A stretch of DNA of 64,000 nt from Eucalyptus grandis (taxonomy: Eukaryota > Streptophyta > Magnoliopsida > Myrtales > Myrtaceae), in the NCBI RefSeq assembly GCF_016545825.1, contig NC_052619.1, positions 28,497,803-28,561,802 on the forward strand. The letters are read 5' to 3'. Position numbers and translations under genes: made by a program. Positions 52,715 through 64,000 of the stretch are shown here, piece by piece. Within the stretch, counting starts at the first letter, position 1; every line of letters begins with the position of its first letter. Below the pieces are notes generated by a model, which worked only from the letters and a program-made list of their open reading frames with translations, had not been told where the DNA came from and made no database searches.

Positions 52715-55160
52715 CTTGAATCCTGCAGGAATAGGGGTAATAACATGGCCGTCCTTCTATCCAAAAAACGTAATCTCAAACCACCAAAATTCAAGTTCTC
52801 ACAATAACGCTCTTGCTCTAACGGCTACTAATAAAGGACTTGAAAAACACGAAAGATAAATAGAATGAACAACCACTGCCCAATGAGTAAAGCATTTTCC
52901 TTTTAATAGATCAAGCATCCACTATGCCCTTTACAAAACAAAACAACAACTTATTTAAACCACATACAGAATATAACAAACTTATAAGAAGACAATGAGT
53001 CACATATGCTTCAACATACATATATTATAATAGAAATATCAATTTCACAATAATATCAAAACAAATATCAATGGTTTAGCCCATTGATCAATCATATCAA
53101 TTCACATGCTAATGGTCCGTTTCATTGGCTAAACTTTTGCTAAAAAATCTACCATAGTCACGCATTGCTCCCCGATTGGGCGACCAAGCTCCCCTATTGC
53201 CAAGGTCTCCACATATATTGCTAGTGGTTGACCCATAAGGATATCCTAAACTACTATGCATACCCATAAATCCCTCATTGGGCTCACAATGATATTGAGT
53301 ATTAATACGAATCCACAACAACATCCTTTATAATTTACAAAGGCAAACCAAAATATATATCATAAATCAGTTTCACAAGTCAAAGCATATAATCTTTCTT
53401 TCTCATTTTAAAATTCATTTCATAAATCATTTCACAAAGCAAATATCCTAAAATAACCTTCCATAACACATTTATCAAACATTCTGAAATACCAAAATGT
53501 AGTAAACGTCCGGTTTAGATTTTATGTAAGAAACATGCTTATTTATAATTTACAACGTATCAAATCTTTACTGTTTTCAAGATATGAGTTTAGAAATTCA
53601 TAAAAAAGATAGCACTATTCATCTAGAAATGGCCAAACCAAATAACGTGTAACTAAACGAGCCGACGATCTTGCAATCTTATCAATTAAACGAGAATTGA
53701 CATTAAAACCAAATAAAACTCTACCTCAACTACAAAAACGTTAACAAAATAACTCCTACAAGCTAATAAATCGTTCACTTGAAGCAATTATTTAGATTTA
53801 ATTGCAATATGGAGATAGCACGCAAAACCGTAAAATTTCACTCTGACCAAATCGTTACTTCAAATCAACCTCCACCAAACTCCATGGCTTTACAATGACA
53901 TAATCCACTCAAAAATCAGACTATGCTGCTCAAAATTTCAAAAATTCCGAATTTAAGCCCTAAATCTGAAAATTACTCCAGTTGAAAGAACTGAGGTAAC
54001 AAGCATTTATCAAGCATTATAATATGAAGTCAAATTTGCTTGACGGGGCATTTGAGGCGAAAACCCCTTTCTTCTTTCCCTTTCTTTTCTTTTGCTTTCT
54101 TTCTCGGTGAGCTCCTCGTCCTGAGTGCCCCTTTTCCTTATAATAGCTGGGGTCCATTTTTTTAGCAAAAAAACTGAGGTCCACTTTCACCTCTTAGTTG
54201 ACTTTTTAATGTTTCCTAAGAAAATATCGGGTGCAGCCAGAGTAGCCACCTCAGCATTGCACTAATCCATTCCGCAAATGAGACGTGTTGCTTGTGAGCC
54301 CACATTTAAGAAAAGCTGCAAGTCCTCTTTTCCTTGGTTTCTCTCTTTTCTTCTTGACTATCTCAATTTTTCCTCCTTTCTTTTTTTGTTTCTTCCCTTT
54401 GGCCGTTTCTTCCCTTTGGCCTATGACTAACGACCGGCCATAGGTGAGGACCGATGAGGGTGTCATGGCTCTTGCCTGTGGCTGGCCGTCGAATTCAGTG
54501 AGGGCTCAACCCTCATAGATAGGGCGAGGGTTGCCCACGTCAAATGTGGTGAGGTTTTGAGAGGTGACAGTCACTGGATCTAGTGAGATTTTGAGGGTGG
54601 CTACAAGGGTGGTGGACATCCTGTGATGAGCACTGGTGTCACTTGTGAGCCAGTTGTCCATGGCTAGGCGTGAGCGTCGTCCATGGCTGGATGGGAAAGA
54701 CGAAGACCCGAAAATCAATAGCATGCCCGAATGATGCCAACAATGGCCATGGATGAGCGTTGGCATGCTCGTGAGTGGTTCATCCATGGTTGTCCATTGC
54801 AATCAAGCGTCGTCCATGGCTCTAGAAGGCAAAAAGAAAAGGATGCAAGAAATAGTGAAGAAGGAAGATTCGTGAAAAAGAGAGAGAAACTAAGGGAAAG
54901 AGAAGTACTTATAGCTTTTGTTAAAAGCGGGCCCATGTCGCTTCGTTGCACCCAATATTTTTGCTAGCATAACAGTTCTTGAGTACTATGAGAATAATAG
55001 TCTATTGTGAGCCACAAATTCTTGAAAAAGTTAGTCCTATAATAATTTATAATTTTCTGTGATTTAATTTTTTGTGACTTAGAATAGACTAATAGATTAA
55101 AAACTAGCACGTAATCATTTCTCTGTGTTCTGTTCCCTCTTTTTCCTTCACATCTTGGAC
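52715..55160. other. AT-rich non-coding DNA, probably old repeat
   Basis: No credible gene. The texture (AT-rich 53000-54050, then pyrimidine-rich CTTTCTTTCC tracts and a GC-richer block 54420-54830) resembles the inside of long solo LTRs on the minus strand, but I found no borders. Confidence 0.4.
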
Positions 55161-55169
55161 TTTTCAAGA

Positions 55170-55172
<3 letters not shown>

Positions 55173-55232
<60 letters not shown>
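55173..55232 (+). repeat. (GA)n microsatellite
   Basis: About 60 bp of uninterrupted GA repeats. A shorter (CT)n tract lies at about 55549-55566. Confidence 0.95.
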
Positions 55233-55239
<7 letters not shown>

Positions 55240-55292
55240 ACCTGCATCATTGTACTGTCCGCTTGCTTGCCTGGGTCACATACCTCAGTATC

Positions 55293-55520
55293 TGGAGAAA
55301 ATATTGGGTGGTCCATGACTGCCACGTCAGCGTGGTCCCGGACCACTCACGTGGCGCCATGTGTGAGGGGAGGGAGACAGAGAGGAGAAAGAGGAGAGAG
55401 AGCATCAGAGAGGTGGGCCAGGGCCATATCCTTTGGTCCCCTCCCCTAACACGTGGCGCTACGTGAGTGGTCCAGGACCACGCCGACGTGGCGGTCCCGG
55501 ACCACCCAATATTTTCTCCA
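55293..55520. mobile_element. Hairpin MITE, 228 bp
   Basis: The left arm TGGAGAAAATATTGGGTGG ... GTGGTCCCGGACCACTCACGTGGCGCCA is mirrored by the right arm (about 55435-55520) ending TTTTCTCCA; the arms are about 85 bp with roughly 90% identity. GTATC flanks it on both sides (55288-55292 and 55521-55525). The arms contain smaller inverted motifs (GGTCC/GGACC, ACGTGGCG). There is no coding capacity. Confidence 0.8.
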
Positions 55521-55525
55521 GTATC

Positions 55526-56227
55526 AGTCCTCGTCCTCCATGACCCTCACTCTCTCTCTCTCTCTCAAACATAACAGATCCTTGTTACAAAAGACCGATG
55601 TTTCTTTGAACCGGTGGATCAACATTTTCACCATCGAGTGATGATATTGCCAGTTATCGGTAAGTAAAAGACAGTCATTTCATCTCTGCTTGACGTTCAT
55701 CTCATCTCTGCTTCAGTGAACTTTGAGCTACATATAGTTTGTTTTGGCTTTGGATGTCCAAGTTTTTTTTTGGGTACAGTAGACTTGTGTTCTGCAGATG
55801 ACTTCAAAAAAGCTGTAAAGAAAAATGGGAAAACAAAAACAACTGAAGGTAGAAAGAATGCCAGAATTTACACCCAAAAAAAAAAAAAGAAGAAGAAAGA
55901 ATTCAAGAATTTCTTTTGTTCTCAAATGTATCAGCTGAAGAAACCATGTAAGTAACTTGTAAGGCGGTGAATTTTCTAAAAGCAGCAAGGAAAGATCAAA
56001 TTGTCTCACCGATGTTCATAGGGTTACTTAAGATTTTGGTACGCAACCTTTGATTAGGTCATACAGTGAAATATATCTCTATAGCTTAACATCGTTGATC
56101 ATTTTTGCGAGTTGCGTATTCACTAATCTGATATTCACATCATTCTCCTTTTATGAGCAATGTACTTTCATCATTCTTTTGCTGATAGAAGCGTTGCATC
56201 TCAGCTGCTCTGAGTAGCGGCATTGTT
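55526..56227. other. Upstream region of the DUF4220/DUF594 gene
   Basis: No separate gene. A short frame 55716-55955 becomes a poly-Lys stretch over an A-run and is not credible. Confidence 0.55.
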
Positions 56228-58369
56228 GTGAAGAGGATGCAGGTGATGCCGGTCTTCTCTTTGCGTTTCAAAGAGCTGTGGGAAGAGTGGGAGCTCCGTG
56301 GTGTCGTGCTCCTCAGCCTCACCCTCCAAATTCTGCTCATTTGTATGGGCAATCGCCGCAAATACCACTCTGCCTTGCTCAGGGCGTTTGTTTGGCTGGC
56401 CTACCTAATGGCTGATTCAGTCGCGATCTATGCGCTCGGCATAATCACAAACAAGCTCACAAAGTTAAACAGACAAAGTGTGGATGCGAACACCCAGCTG
56501 AACGCGTTCTGGGCGCCATTCCTCTTGTTACACTTAGGAGGCCCCGACACCATAACAGCATATGCCCTGGAAGACAATGAGCTCTGGCTGAGGCACTTGT
56601 TGGCACTAGTCACCCAAGCAGGAGTGACATTTTATATCTTCCTGATGGCGTGGACCGGCCCGAATATATCCATCCTCGCCATCATTATGATTCTTGCTGG
56701 GCTCGTCAAGTATGGCGAGAGGGTTTATGTGCTCTGGGCCGCCAGCAGTGAGCAGTTCAGGGACTCCATCCCCGACCCACCTCCTAAATTTTCCAAGATA
56801 TTGGAGCAGCATAAGTTGATGGAGGCCGAGGGCTATGATGTCATACCGCACGTGGTGATCGAGGTCCGTGATGCGACTGTGGAAAACACTGTGGATGGTG
56901 CCAATCTCTCGTCTCCGGAGAAAGACCTCAATCTGGAGCAACGTTATAAGCGTAAGCAAGGAGAATTGCTTGCGGCCAGTGGCTTGCTCAAAATATTCCA
57001 ACGCCTTTTGCAGATCTCCTGCTGAGTTCCGAGGATCGTGACACAAGTAGGTCGGTGCTCAAGGATAAGAATTTCCTCGCAGTCTTCAAGATCATTGAGA
57101 TTGAATTGGGAATCATGTACGATTTGCTCTACACAAAGGCCAAGGCAATCCATACTAGCTGGGGCTTGGCTCGTCGCATAACTGGATTGGTTTCAATCTG
57201 CATCGTATTGGTACTCTTCATCCTGATCGAGGATCCTAATTACTCAGTGGCTGATCTTTGTTTGACCTTTGTACTGCTAGCGGTGGCCATATTCCTGGAG
57301 ATTTATGCTTTGGTTTTTCTTCTTTTCTCTGACAAGACGGCTTGTTGGTTGATTAAGGAAAAGAAATTTGCAGTCTTGGATTTCATCAATTGGTTGCAAC
57401 CGCTGACTAAACGGCACCGATGGTCGGATCACATGGCTCAATACAGCCTATTGAGCTTTGCAATTAAAGAGAAGCACCTCCCTTGCCATCAGATCCTCGA
57501 ATTTCTGCACATTGATGAGGCGGTCGAGAAACTCCTCTATAAGCATCACAAGAAAGTGACCGAAGAGATAAAAATCTTATAGTGTCACATGTCACACAAA
57601 TGCAATCCCGCCAGCCCACCCCAGGAAGCCAGGTGCTCAAAAATTCAATATGGAGAGTTTGAAATGGAGCATCGAGTTGGAGTTCGACCAATGCATCCTC
57701 ATTTGGCATATTGCAACCGAAATGTGTTGCCACCCAAATGACCGAGACAGTTTGAAAAACTCTGGCATCGAATCAAGATCCAATATCAGTAAGTGCTTGT
57801 CTCGATACATGTTCTATATCCTTGTCATGTACCCTGTGATGCTGCCAACCGTGATCGGACGCATCAAGTTTCAAGAAACCTATGTTGAGGCGATGAAATT
57901 CTTCAGCGACCGCAAGCCCATAGGACACGAGGATACAGACCACAAAGCAACTCCTTCCAACAATGAAGGATTCTGTGCGAGTGCTTGGCGACATATCAAG
58001 GAGGGGATGAAGTGCAAATTCAACTTAACTACTGCCTCCAACCAGCTGCGGAATCAGGTGAAGACAGAGCTGAATTTGACGGTCTCAAAGGAAGACCGGA
58101 GCAAGTACGTGCTGTTCCACGGGTGTCGGCTCGCGTCAGAGCTGGATGCGATCGAGAGTAGGCAGAAGAAGTGGGAGATAATAAGTGACGTGTGGGTTGA
58201 GATGTTGTGTTATACAGCTAGTAACTGTAAAGGGAGTTATCATGCACAGCAACTGAGGAGAGGAGGAGAGCTTCTGACTCATGTCTGGCTCATGATGGCT
58301 CACTTTGGCTTCACTGATCACTTCCAGATTCCACCTACCCCTGCTATAGCTGAGCTGATTGTGCAGTAG
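56228..58369 (+). pseudogene. DUF4220/DUF594 membrane protein gene, two frameshifts
   Basis: Three collinear frames together cover about 714 residues, the usual length of this intronless plant family. Segment 1 (56228-57025) has WEEWELRGVVLLSLTLQILL, FVWLAYLMADSVAIYALG and several membrane helices (DUF4220). Segment 2 (from about 57010, read one frame over as FADLLLSSEDRD) has RRITGLVSICIVLVLFILIE, further helices and NWLQPLTKRHRWSDHMAQYS, to a TAG at 57580-57582. Segment 3, back in the first frame, has EFDQCILIWHIATEMCCH and the C-terminal DUF594 block ISDVWVEMLCYTASNCKG, HAQQLRRGGELLTHVWLMMA, ending at TAG 58367-58369. The function of the family is unknown. One net shift near 57010-57020 and a compensating shift near 57575-57590 break it. 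Because the rest is well preserved, sequencing error cannot be excluded. A MITE starts 6 bp after the stop. Confidence 0.85.
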
Positions 58370-58374
58370 GATAA

Positions 58375-58907
58375 GGGCGTGTATGATAATTATTATGTTT
58401 CTCTATTTCTCTTTTTTTCCGTTCCTCCAAACAAGATCAGAATAAAAATCCATTTGGAAAATCTGGAATAGATTTATATTCTAGAAATAGAATTGATCAG
58501 AAATCAAAAGATAAAATTTTTAGTAATTCTATTTCTGGAATAAAAGTGAATAATGAAAATTTTCTTATCGTTCACTTTTGTCACTACTTGCCACCACCTA
58601 CCGCTTGCGGGACGCTGGATGCCCGCCACCGACCGTCAATCATCGGACGCCAGATGTTGGTTGCCCACTGCTTGTTGGACGTCGGCTACCGGATGCCCGC
58701 TACCTATCGCCACCCCCGACTTGGGCATCGACTATTGATCGCCAAACACCTCCTGTCGCCAATCGGCGCCGATGCCTTCAAGAATAGAAATTTTATGAAG
58801 TTATCAAACGCGTATTTCTATTAAAAAACTTGGCCGGGTATAGAAATAGAAAATCAATTTCTAGCCAGAAATTGATTTCTGGAATAAAATCGTTATCATG
58901 TGTGCCC
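58375..58907. mobile_element. Harbinger-like MITE with GC-rich core
   Basis: The ends are GGGCGTGTATGATAA and, on the complement, GGGCACACATGATAA. TAA is duplicated at 58372-58374 and 58908-58910, the standard PIF/Harbinger target. The arms carry TCTAGAAATAGAA/TTCTGGAATAAAA motifs shared with the elements at 20228 and 38304. The core at about 58595-58780 is GC-rich (CGCTTGCGGGACGCTGG type). The short frames in it are chance. Confidence 0.82.
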
Positions 58908-58910
58908 TAA

Positions 58911-59793
58911 CACTCTCCGTTTTATTTCAAGCATATATTGTTACTATACAAATGGTTTAGCATGCTGTTCTGTATTGGATATGCTTAATTTATTAAGACT
59001 CCCTTTGTGGAACTTGTGAATTTTGTGCGATGTAACTCAATAATGGTGATTAATTGCATTTTTGTTACAAGTTTTAGGATTTCTATTGCACTTATCCCTT
59101 GTTCTAAAATGAGGTAGTAAACTTGTTCAATTAGATTTCTATCCTTCACAAAAGTTGTAGAATGCATCACAAGATTTCTAACTAGGTATAATTCATGCCA
59201 AATTATCATCGTTTACTAGGTCAATCGTTTGTGCAAAGACATGTTGAAACTGCTGCAATTTAAAACATTGATTGCATCGTCTTGTATTCTCTTTTTCGTG
59301 TAGGTTTTTGTGAACCAAACTAGACTTTGATGTCTGCACAAATAACAATCATGACATTGCATTCTTATGTAGGGAATTTTTGTAGAATTTTACCATGTCA
59401 TTAGATTATTGAAAAACATTCATGTTCTATGCAACCCCCGCTGCAATTGTGGCTGATCATGTACCTATAAAAACATTTTTGTTTGAGCTCCTTAAGAGAG
59501 AAATTGGCATTTGATGCCTTCTAGACGTACTTAGAGTATATCACAAGCTTCATAATGATGTATGATATGCCTCATTTGAAGATCATTTTTCATGTGAAAA
59601 CCTTACACCAACTTGATATGTTACAACTAAAATTGTCATGCATTTTGTCATAAGTGTTTTTTAATGATGAGTCACCTATCAATGTTATTGAATTTGTTTG
59701 ATTTGTTGTGCATCGATCCAAGGTTAAATGTCTTAACCAAACTTATTCGTCACATTTAACCTTATGTCATATTCAAATTTCACAATTTTCATG
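58911..59793. other. AT-rich intergenic DNA, no gene seen
   Basis: Nothing recognisable between the MITE and the start of the LTR nest. Confidence 0.55.
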
Positions 59794-59982
59794 TGTCGCG
59801 ACCCGATCTCGTGGCCTGATCCCTCTCATGAGAAAAGGAAGGGGGAAAGGTCGGATTCAGGGGTACCTGACTATGAGAGTTCTCTCACGGTTAGCGTTCC
59901 AAAAGACGTCATCACCTCATCTATTGGATTGAACCTCTTGTGAGTTCCCTCTACAAGGTTGTGAGTTCTTCCAAACTCATAC
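59794..59982 (+). mobile_element. Left piece of an LTR of the same family as 3206-8549
   Basis: Starts TGTCGCGACCCGATCTCGTGG, like 3206, and shares the AGGGGTAC..GA..A.GAGTTC.CTCACG layout. It is interrupted at 59982 by another element and seems to resume at about 63363 for some 20 bp. Confidence 0.65.
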
Positions 59983-62900
59983 TGTCACGCCCCGAACCTC
60001 GGGCACGTGCACATCCCTCGGTCGTCAACTAAATTGTGACGTTCCTAGGACGCGTCGCCAACCCAAACGATTTATGTACATGCGAAGCAAACTAATAAAC
60101 TCCAAACAACAACCAACATGGGATAGAAAAACAGGACAGTTAATTAACACAAGACACACTTTATAAATACATCGGGTTTATATACAATCAAGCAAAACCT
60201 AAGGTTTATATACAGGAGTCTAGATCAAAAAGAGCTACTACGCCATCTAAACTCCAGACTCTCCAGTCATGGGTTCTGGGTCCTCCACAACACCATTAGG
60301 GGTGTCGATATCCATAAGATACCCTATTTCCCACTCCTCGATCCTGATGGGAGGCTCGTCAAAACCCTGTATGTGACCCTCTCGACCCCTGTTAGGAAAG
60401 TTAATGAACCACGCTCTGAAGCGATGATGTACCAACTAAGGTACGCCCTCTTCGACCCAGACCGTGAACTCAACTAGCTCACGAGTTAGGTTAGTCTAGG
60501 GAATAGGGAAATAGGAGTGCTGAAAGTCCATCACCTGTGGGACTCCATAACGCACATGACATGCCTCCATCTAAGAACCTGAAAATTTTAAACCACAATG
60601 GGGTGAAACAAAGTTTCAGCGAGTCTACACCCTAACCTCGATTAGGATGATCATTCACCTAGAGGCAGCCTAAATATGCAACATATAGGACTTTTCTCGC
60701 CTCAATACCTCCCTACACATTAGTACATCTCATATACATATGCATACAGCAAGCATATTCAACAAATGGAACACTGCACATTAATCATCAATGAATTACA
60801 GGGGTCCCAATTATAAGGCCAAATCGTTATAACACGTCACATTTCATGCCACACAATTTTGTCCCATAATCATGCGCGGCTATTTCACTCATTCAAGCAT
60901 TCCAGTTAATTATGACCTAATGGCCACGGCCAACTCAACAGTCGGCGGTAATCCAGCATAATCGAGCATCGTCCCGCTTTGTTGGGTACGGCAACATTTA
61001 CATCTAGACAGCATTCCCGAAGGAGCATCAGCCCAGCCTCTACTGCGACTGGCATCCATTGACATTGGGTATTCCATATAGGAGCATTGCCCCCGATTTT
61101 CATCGGGTGACGGGTTCTCATAGTGATCACACGCATATCCATGTCTGGTTAAGAATATCGTGCTTTGCACTCAAATAGTTCATTTCAAATAATGGACTTG
61201 GCCAATTTTCTTCATATTAAAAACTCTCGGTAAAATAATTGTGCATGGACACACAATTAAATCGATCCACAAAGTGTGATACTCTCCCATTTAAAATTCC
61301 ACGATTTGATAAAGTACTTAAAATATTTTTGGCGTCAAAACCCGATACCCGGTATTTTTCTAATTAAATACGAAAATTTCATATTTTTGAAATAATAATT
61401 CAAAAATCATCACCAAGCACTCAATTTCACAAATCAACGCAACCATGACAATCAACGTAAAATTCTGACAACTGGTTATCCCGGTATAAATTACGCTAAT
61501 TAATAATTAATTAAATAAATTGTATTTAATTAAATAAATTGCAAAATATTTAAATTAAATCACTTAATTGAATTAAATAACCTAACCGAACTAATCTCAT
61601 TGAACTAACTAATAACCAACCTAACTAATTTAATCTAATACGCTAACTAAATAACCTAACAATCCACCTAATTAACTAATTGGCCTAACTAAACTAAACT
61701 AACCAAATAGTTGGCCTAACTAAATTACCCTAATCTTAACTTAAGCTAACTAATCCCCCTAATCTTCCATTAGCCTAAACTAACCCTCTATAAGTGCAAT
61801 TAACTCCTAATTAGAGCTTTGGAGGTTAACTTGCTGGTTTAGCACAAAACAAGTTCATGGCGATGGCGGCGCGACAACGACCAAAACCCGGGCCTACGAC
61901 AACACTAAAGGAGGTTTGGAATGGGCTAAAAAGCCCACGAGGCTCACGAGTCTAGTTGGGGGACCCGCCCCGCTCGGTTCGGTTCGGGGGCTAAGGTGGC
62001 CGGTCGAGGCGATGGCAAGTTGGAATGAAGCTGGTGGAGTCGGGCGGTGCCGGTGGGGCTAGCGACCGGCCCGGATGCGGCGGCATGAGCAACAGCGAGC
62101 TGAGGCGGTCAGCGAAGGAGTTGGTCGATAGGGCTGGCAACTCAGGGCGATGACGGGACGACGTGAACAGCGCAAAGACGGGCTGGGTTGGGGTTGGTGC
62201 AAGCAAGGCAATGGTTGGCTCGGTGATGTTGGCTAGTTCGGGTGGCTTGGGCAAAGAATGAAAATGGAAGAAGAAAAACTGAGGAAGAATAATAAGGAGT
62301 TGCTGCAATAGTGGAGGGGGGTTGGTTGAGTAAGCAAAGGGGGAGAGAGGGGGAACCAAGGGGGACAATGGCCAAGAAAGTCTTCAAGGCAGCCAATGGA
62401 GTCCAAGGTGAAATATCTAGCTACTTGAGTGCCAATGCACAAAAGGCTTATGCCCTTAGCTGTCCAAGCTTATCCCACAAGCCATTTCTTCACAAATCTT
62501 CACCACATGACTTCATTTTGGTGTCCAAAACCACCCTAGCAGCTGCTCCTACGAATTTGCACCAAAATTCCCTCCAAATCCTCACCAATTAAACCAAATT
62601 AGCCTAAAAAACTACCAACTAAGGTGCTCATACGAATTTCCATAATTTACTTCACCAATCCATCCATCTTGAAGGCAAAAAATCCACCTAAAAGTGGTCC
62701 CACGAATTTCTTGAATTTAATTTGCCAAATTTTGATTTTTTTCGCCAAAATTTTGGGCTTGCCGAAAATTCTTCAAATGATGAGTCGACGTCCCAAAAAT
62801 AAATCATGACACGCTCAAACTTTTGATTCCTGAAATCGAGTTCAATTCCGTGGTTAATTTCGATCGGATGCAATTTTAGCGTGACCTAACCTATCGGGTA

Positions 62901-63362
62901 ACTTTTAGAGATTTTATCGCATTTAACCTGTGGTCGATAATTCTCGATCCACATTTGTGCATCTTCGATTCATCAGCGACTCTCAGTTGTTGTAAAAATC
63001 TCAAGATTTCAATTACGAGCATCAGGTACAGAATTGACAGAAAATTGGATTAGTATTGTTCGACGCTAATTTTGCAATCATGTGGAATCACCCACAATTT
63101 AATTACATCATTTCATCGAATTGACCTATGTCCAATCATTAATCGATTTTAACGGTGCCACATCGACCCTTGCTAATTATCACGGTCGAGCAGTCGGTTT
63201 CTAATCGAATTCTTAAGTTTGTCGCATTTATATCCCTTAACGGCTTCACTGATAGATTAGTTATCTTGTGAGTGATCAGCTCAAAGAAAAAATGACGAAA
63301 GGCGCGTCGATGAAAAGCCCAGTTCATTTAATCGAGATAGGGTTAAAATTTAGGATGTCACC
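59983..63362 (+). mobile_element. Solo-LTR-like insertion, about 3.4 kb
   Basis: Starts TGTCACGCCCCGAACCTCGG and ends near AATTTAGGATGTCACC. The left flank CATAC and right flank CATAT (63363-63367) would be a once-identical 5-bp duplication. No gag or pol frame is present. A minus-strand frame at 60247-60435 (DIDTPNGVVEDPEPMTGESG) and frames at 62000-62600 are of unknown meaning and are probably parts of the LTR. The class (gypsy) is inferred from the terminal sequence type only. Confidence 0.55.
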
Positions 63363-63384
63363 CATATCATGCGTGACAGTGGAG

Positions 63385-64000
63385 TGTCAAGACCCATAAC
63401 CACACCTCGCGACACACCTTGAGAGAGAAGGTTGGATGTGAATATCGGATTTAAGGGTATCTTTACCATGGTAGCTCTCTCTCTAGTTCTCTCTTCCCTA
63501 AGGATGGCATCACTTCATCCATTATGAGATTTCCACATGCGGGTATGCTAAACCATGATAAGTCTTATCAAAATTTGTACCCCGCGCGACGAGTTCATTG
63601 ATACGATCTAATTATTTAAGACATCTTAGAAACATGATGAGAGTCGCCACTAGCCTCGTTTTTGGGAGTCGACTAGAAACCCAATCGAGTGTCAGGAGTG
63701 TTCCCTTCATTCTCTATACAATTAGATATCTAAGTTTGAGGAGTTGGGTTATGCTAATATTTATATTAGTACATTTTCGGTACCCAAACAACATGTTGTG
63801 TTTACCTAACATGTTGACGCATTTTTTCTTACATTTTTGGAATTATTAGTCATAAACTAAGCGATCATGCATGATTGGTCGTTTTCATGCTATTCTATTT
63901 CTAAAGAGAATGAAAAGAAAGCATTCAATTGAATTGAAAATAGCGAAGTAGTAGATAAACAAACAAGGAAAATGGCAAATCTACCATATAATCCTAGAAA
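63385..64000 (+). mobile_element. Start of a further LTR copy, cut by the window edge
   Basis: Starts TGTCAAGACCC and then follows 3206-3730 closely: GAGTCGCCACTAG, GACTAGAAACCCAATCGA, AGGAGTGTTCCCT, and GTTGTGTTTACCTAACATGTT near the end. Its right end lies outside the window. Confidence 0.7.

Noticed and set aside
55167..55346. Frames made of Ser-Leu or Arg-Glu repeats over the GA microsatellite
   Set aside because: Translation of a dinucleotide repeat.
56140..57733. Minus-strand frames opposite the DUF4220 gene
   Set aside because: Shadows of a well-recognised plus-strand coding region.
62311..62592. 93-codon frame near the right edge
   Set aside because: It lies within the 59983-63362 LTR-like insertion and has no domain.

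Overview
This window is nuclear DNA of a land plant, most probably a woody eudicot. That is inferred from intron-containing plant gene families (a PIN-type auxin carrier, a phloem-protein-2 lectin, a CC-NB-LRR resistance-type gene, a DUF4220/DUF594 membrane protein) and from dense, nested plant retrotransposons. I cannot fix the species; Myrtaceae is only a guess. There is no operon, CRISPR array, tRNA or rRNA gene that I can see. Most of the 64 kb is transposable-element DNA, and genic remains sit between the insertions.

Layout. Positions 1-330 hold the start of a GC-rich gene running off the left edge on the minus strand (weak call). A hAT-type element with a perfect 8-bp target duplication follows (1580-2572). 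A 5.3-kb solo-LTR-like element (3206-8549, perfect 5-bp duplication ATAAG) carries a nested hAT-like element with a GC-rich core. It ends 42 bp before the ATG of a PIN5/PIN8-like auxin-carrier pseudogene (8592-17718). That pseudogene has premature stops and a frameshift, and a complete-structure Ty1/copia element (9626-17133, two 444-bp LTRs, duplication GGCAT) splits it inside an exon.

From 20 to 24 kb there is a Harbinger-like MITE and a probably intact three-exon PP2-A1-like lectin gene on the minus strand. From 24.1 to 33.6 kb lies a second, decayed copia element whose two sides are not a normal direct LTR pair. The 5' side is a 350-bp-arm hairpin ending at the primer-binding site, and the 3' side opens into a palindrome of about 3.3 kb with nested hairpins. 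From 33.6 to 39.3 kb there are foldback and MITE-like elements, one containing a five-copy tandem repeat of about 135 bp and one region with a 122-bp identical direct repeat around 227 bp of foreign-looking DNA.

The best intact protein-coding gene is a 940-residue NLR (40622-43622) with degenerate nucleotide-binding motifs. It is followed by a full-span but stop-riddled L1-type LINE (44085-49981) with a perfect 14-bp target duplication. The stretch from 50 to 55 kb has no gene I can support. A 228-bp hairpin MITE (55293-55520) precedes a DUF4220/DUF594 gene broken by two compensating frameshifts (56228-58369), with a Harbinger-like MITE starting 6 bp after its stop. The right edge (59794-64000) is a nest of three LTR-type insertions.

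The genes do not form a pathway; they are independent loci in a repeat-rich interval. I found no convincing new biochemical system. The structures most worth checking are the double inverted-repeat architecture around the second copia element, the 122-bp identical repeat pair, the recurring GC-rich cores inside unrelated MITE-like elements, and the non-gag leader ORF of the first copia element.
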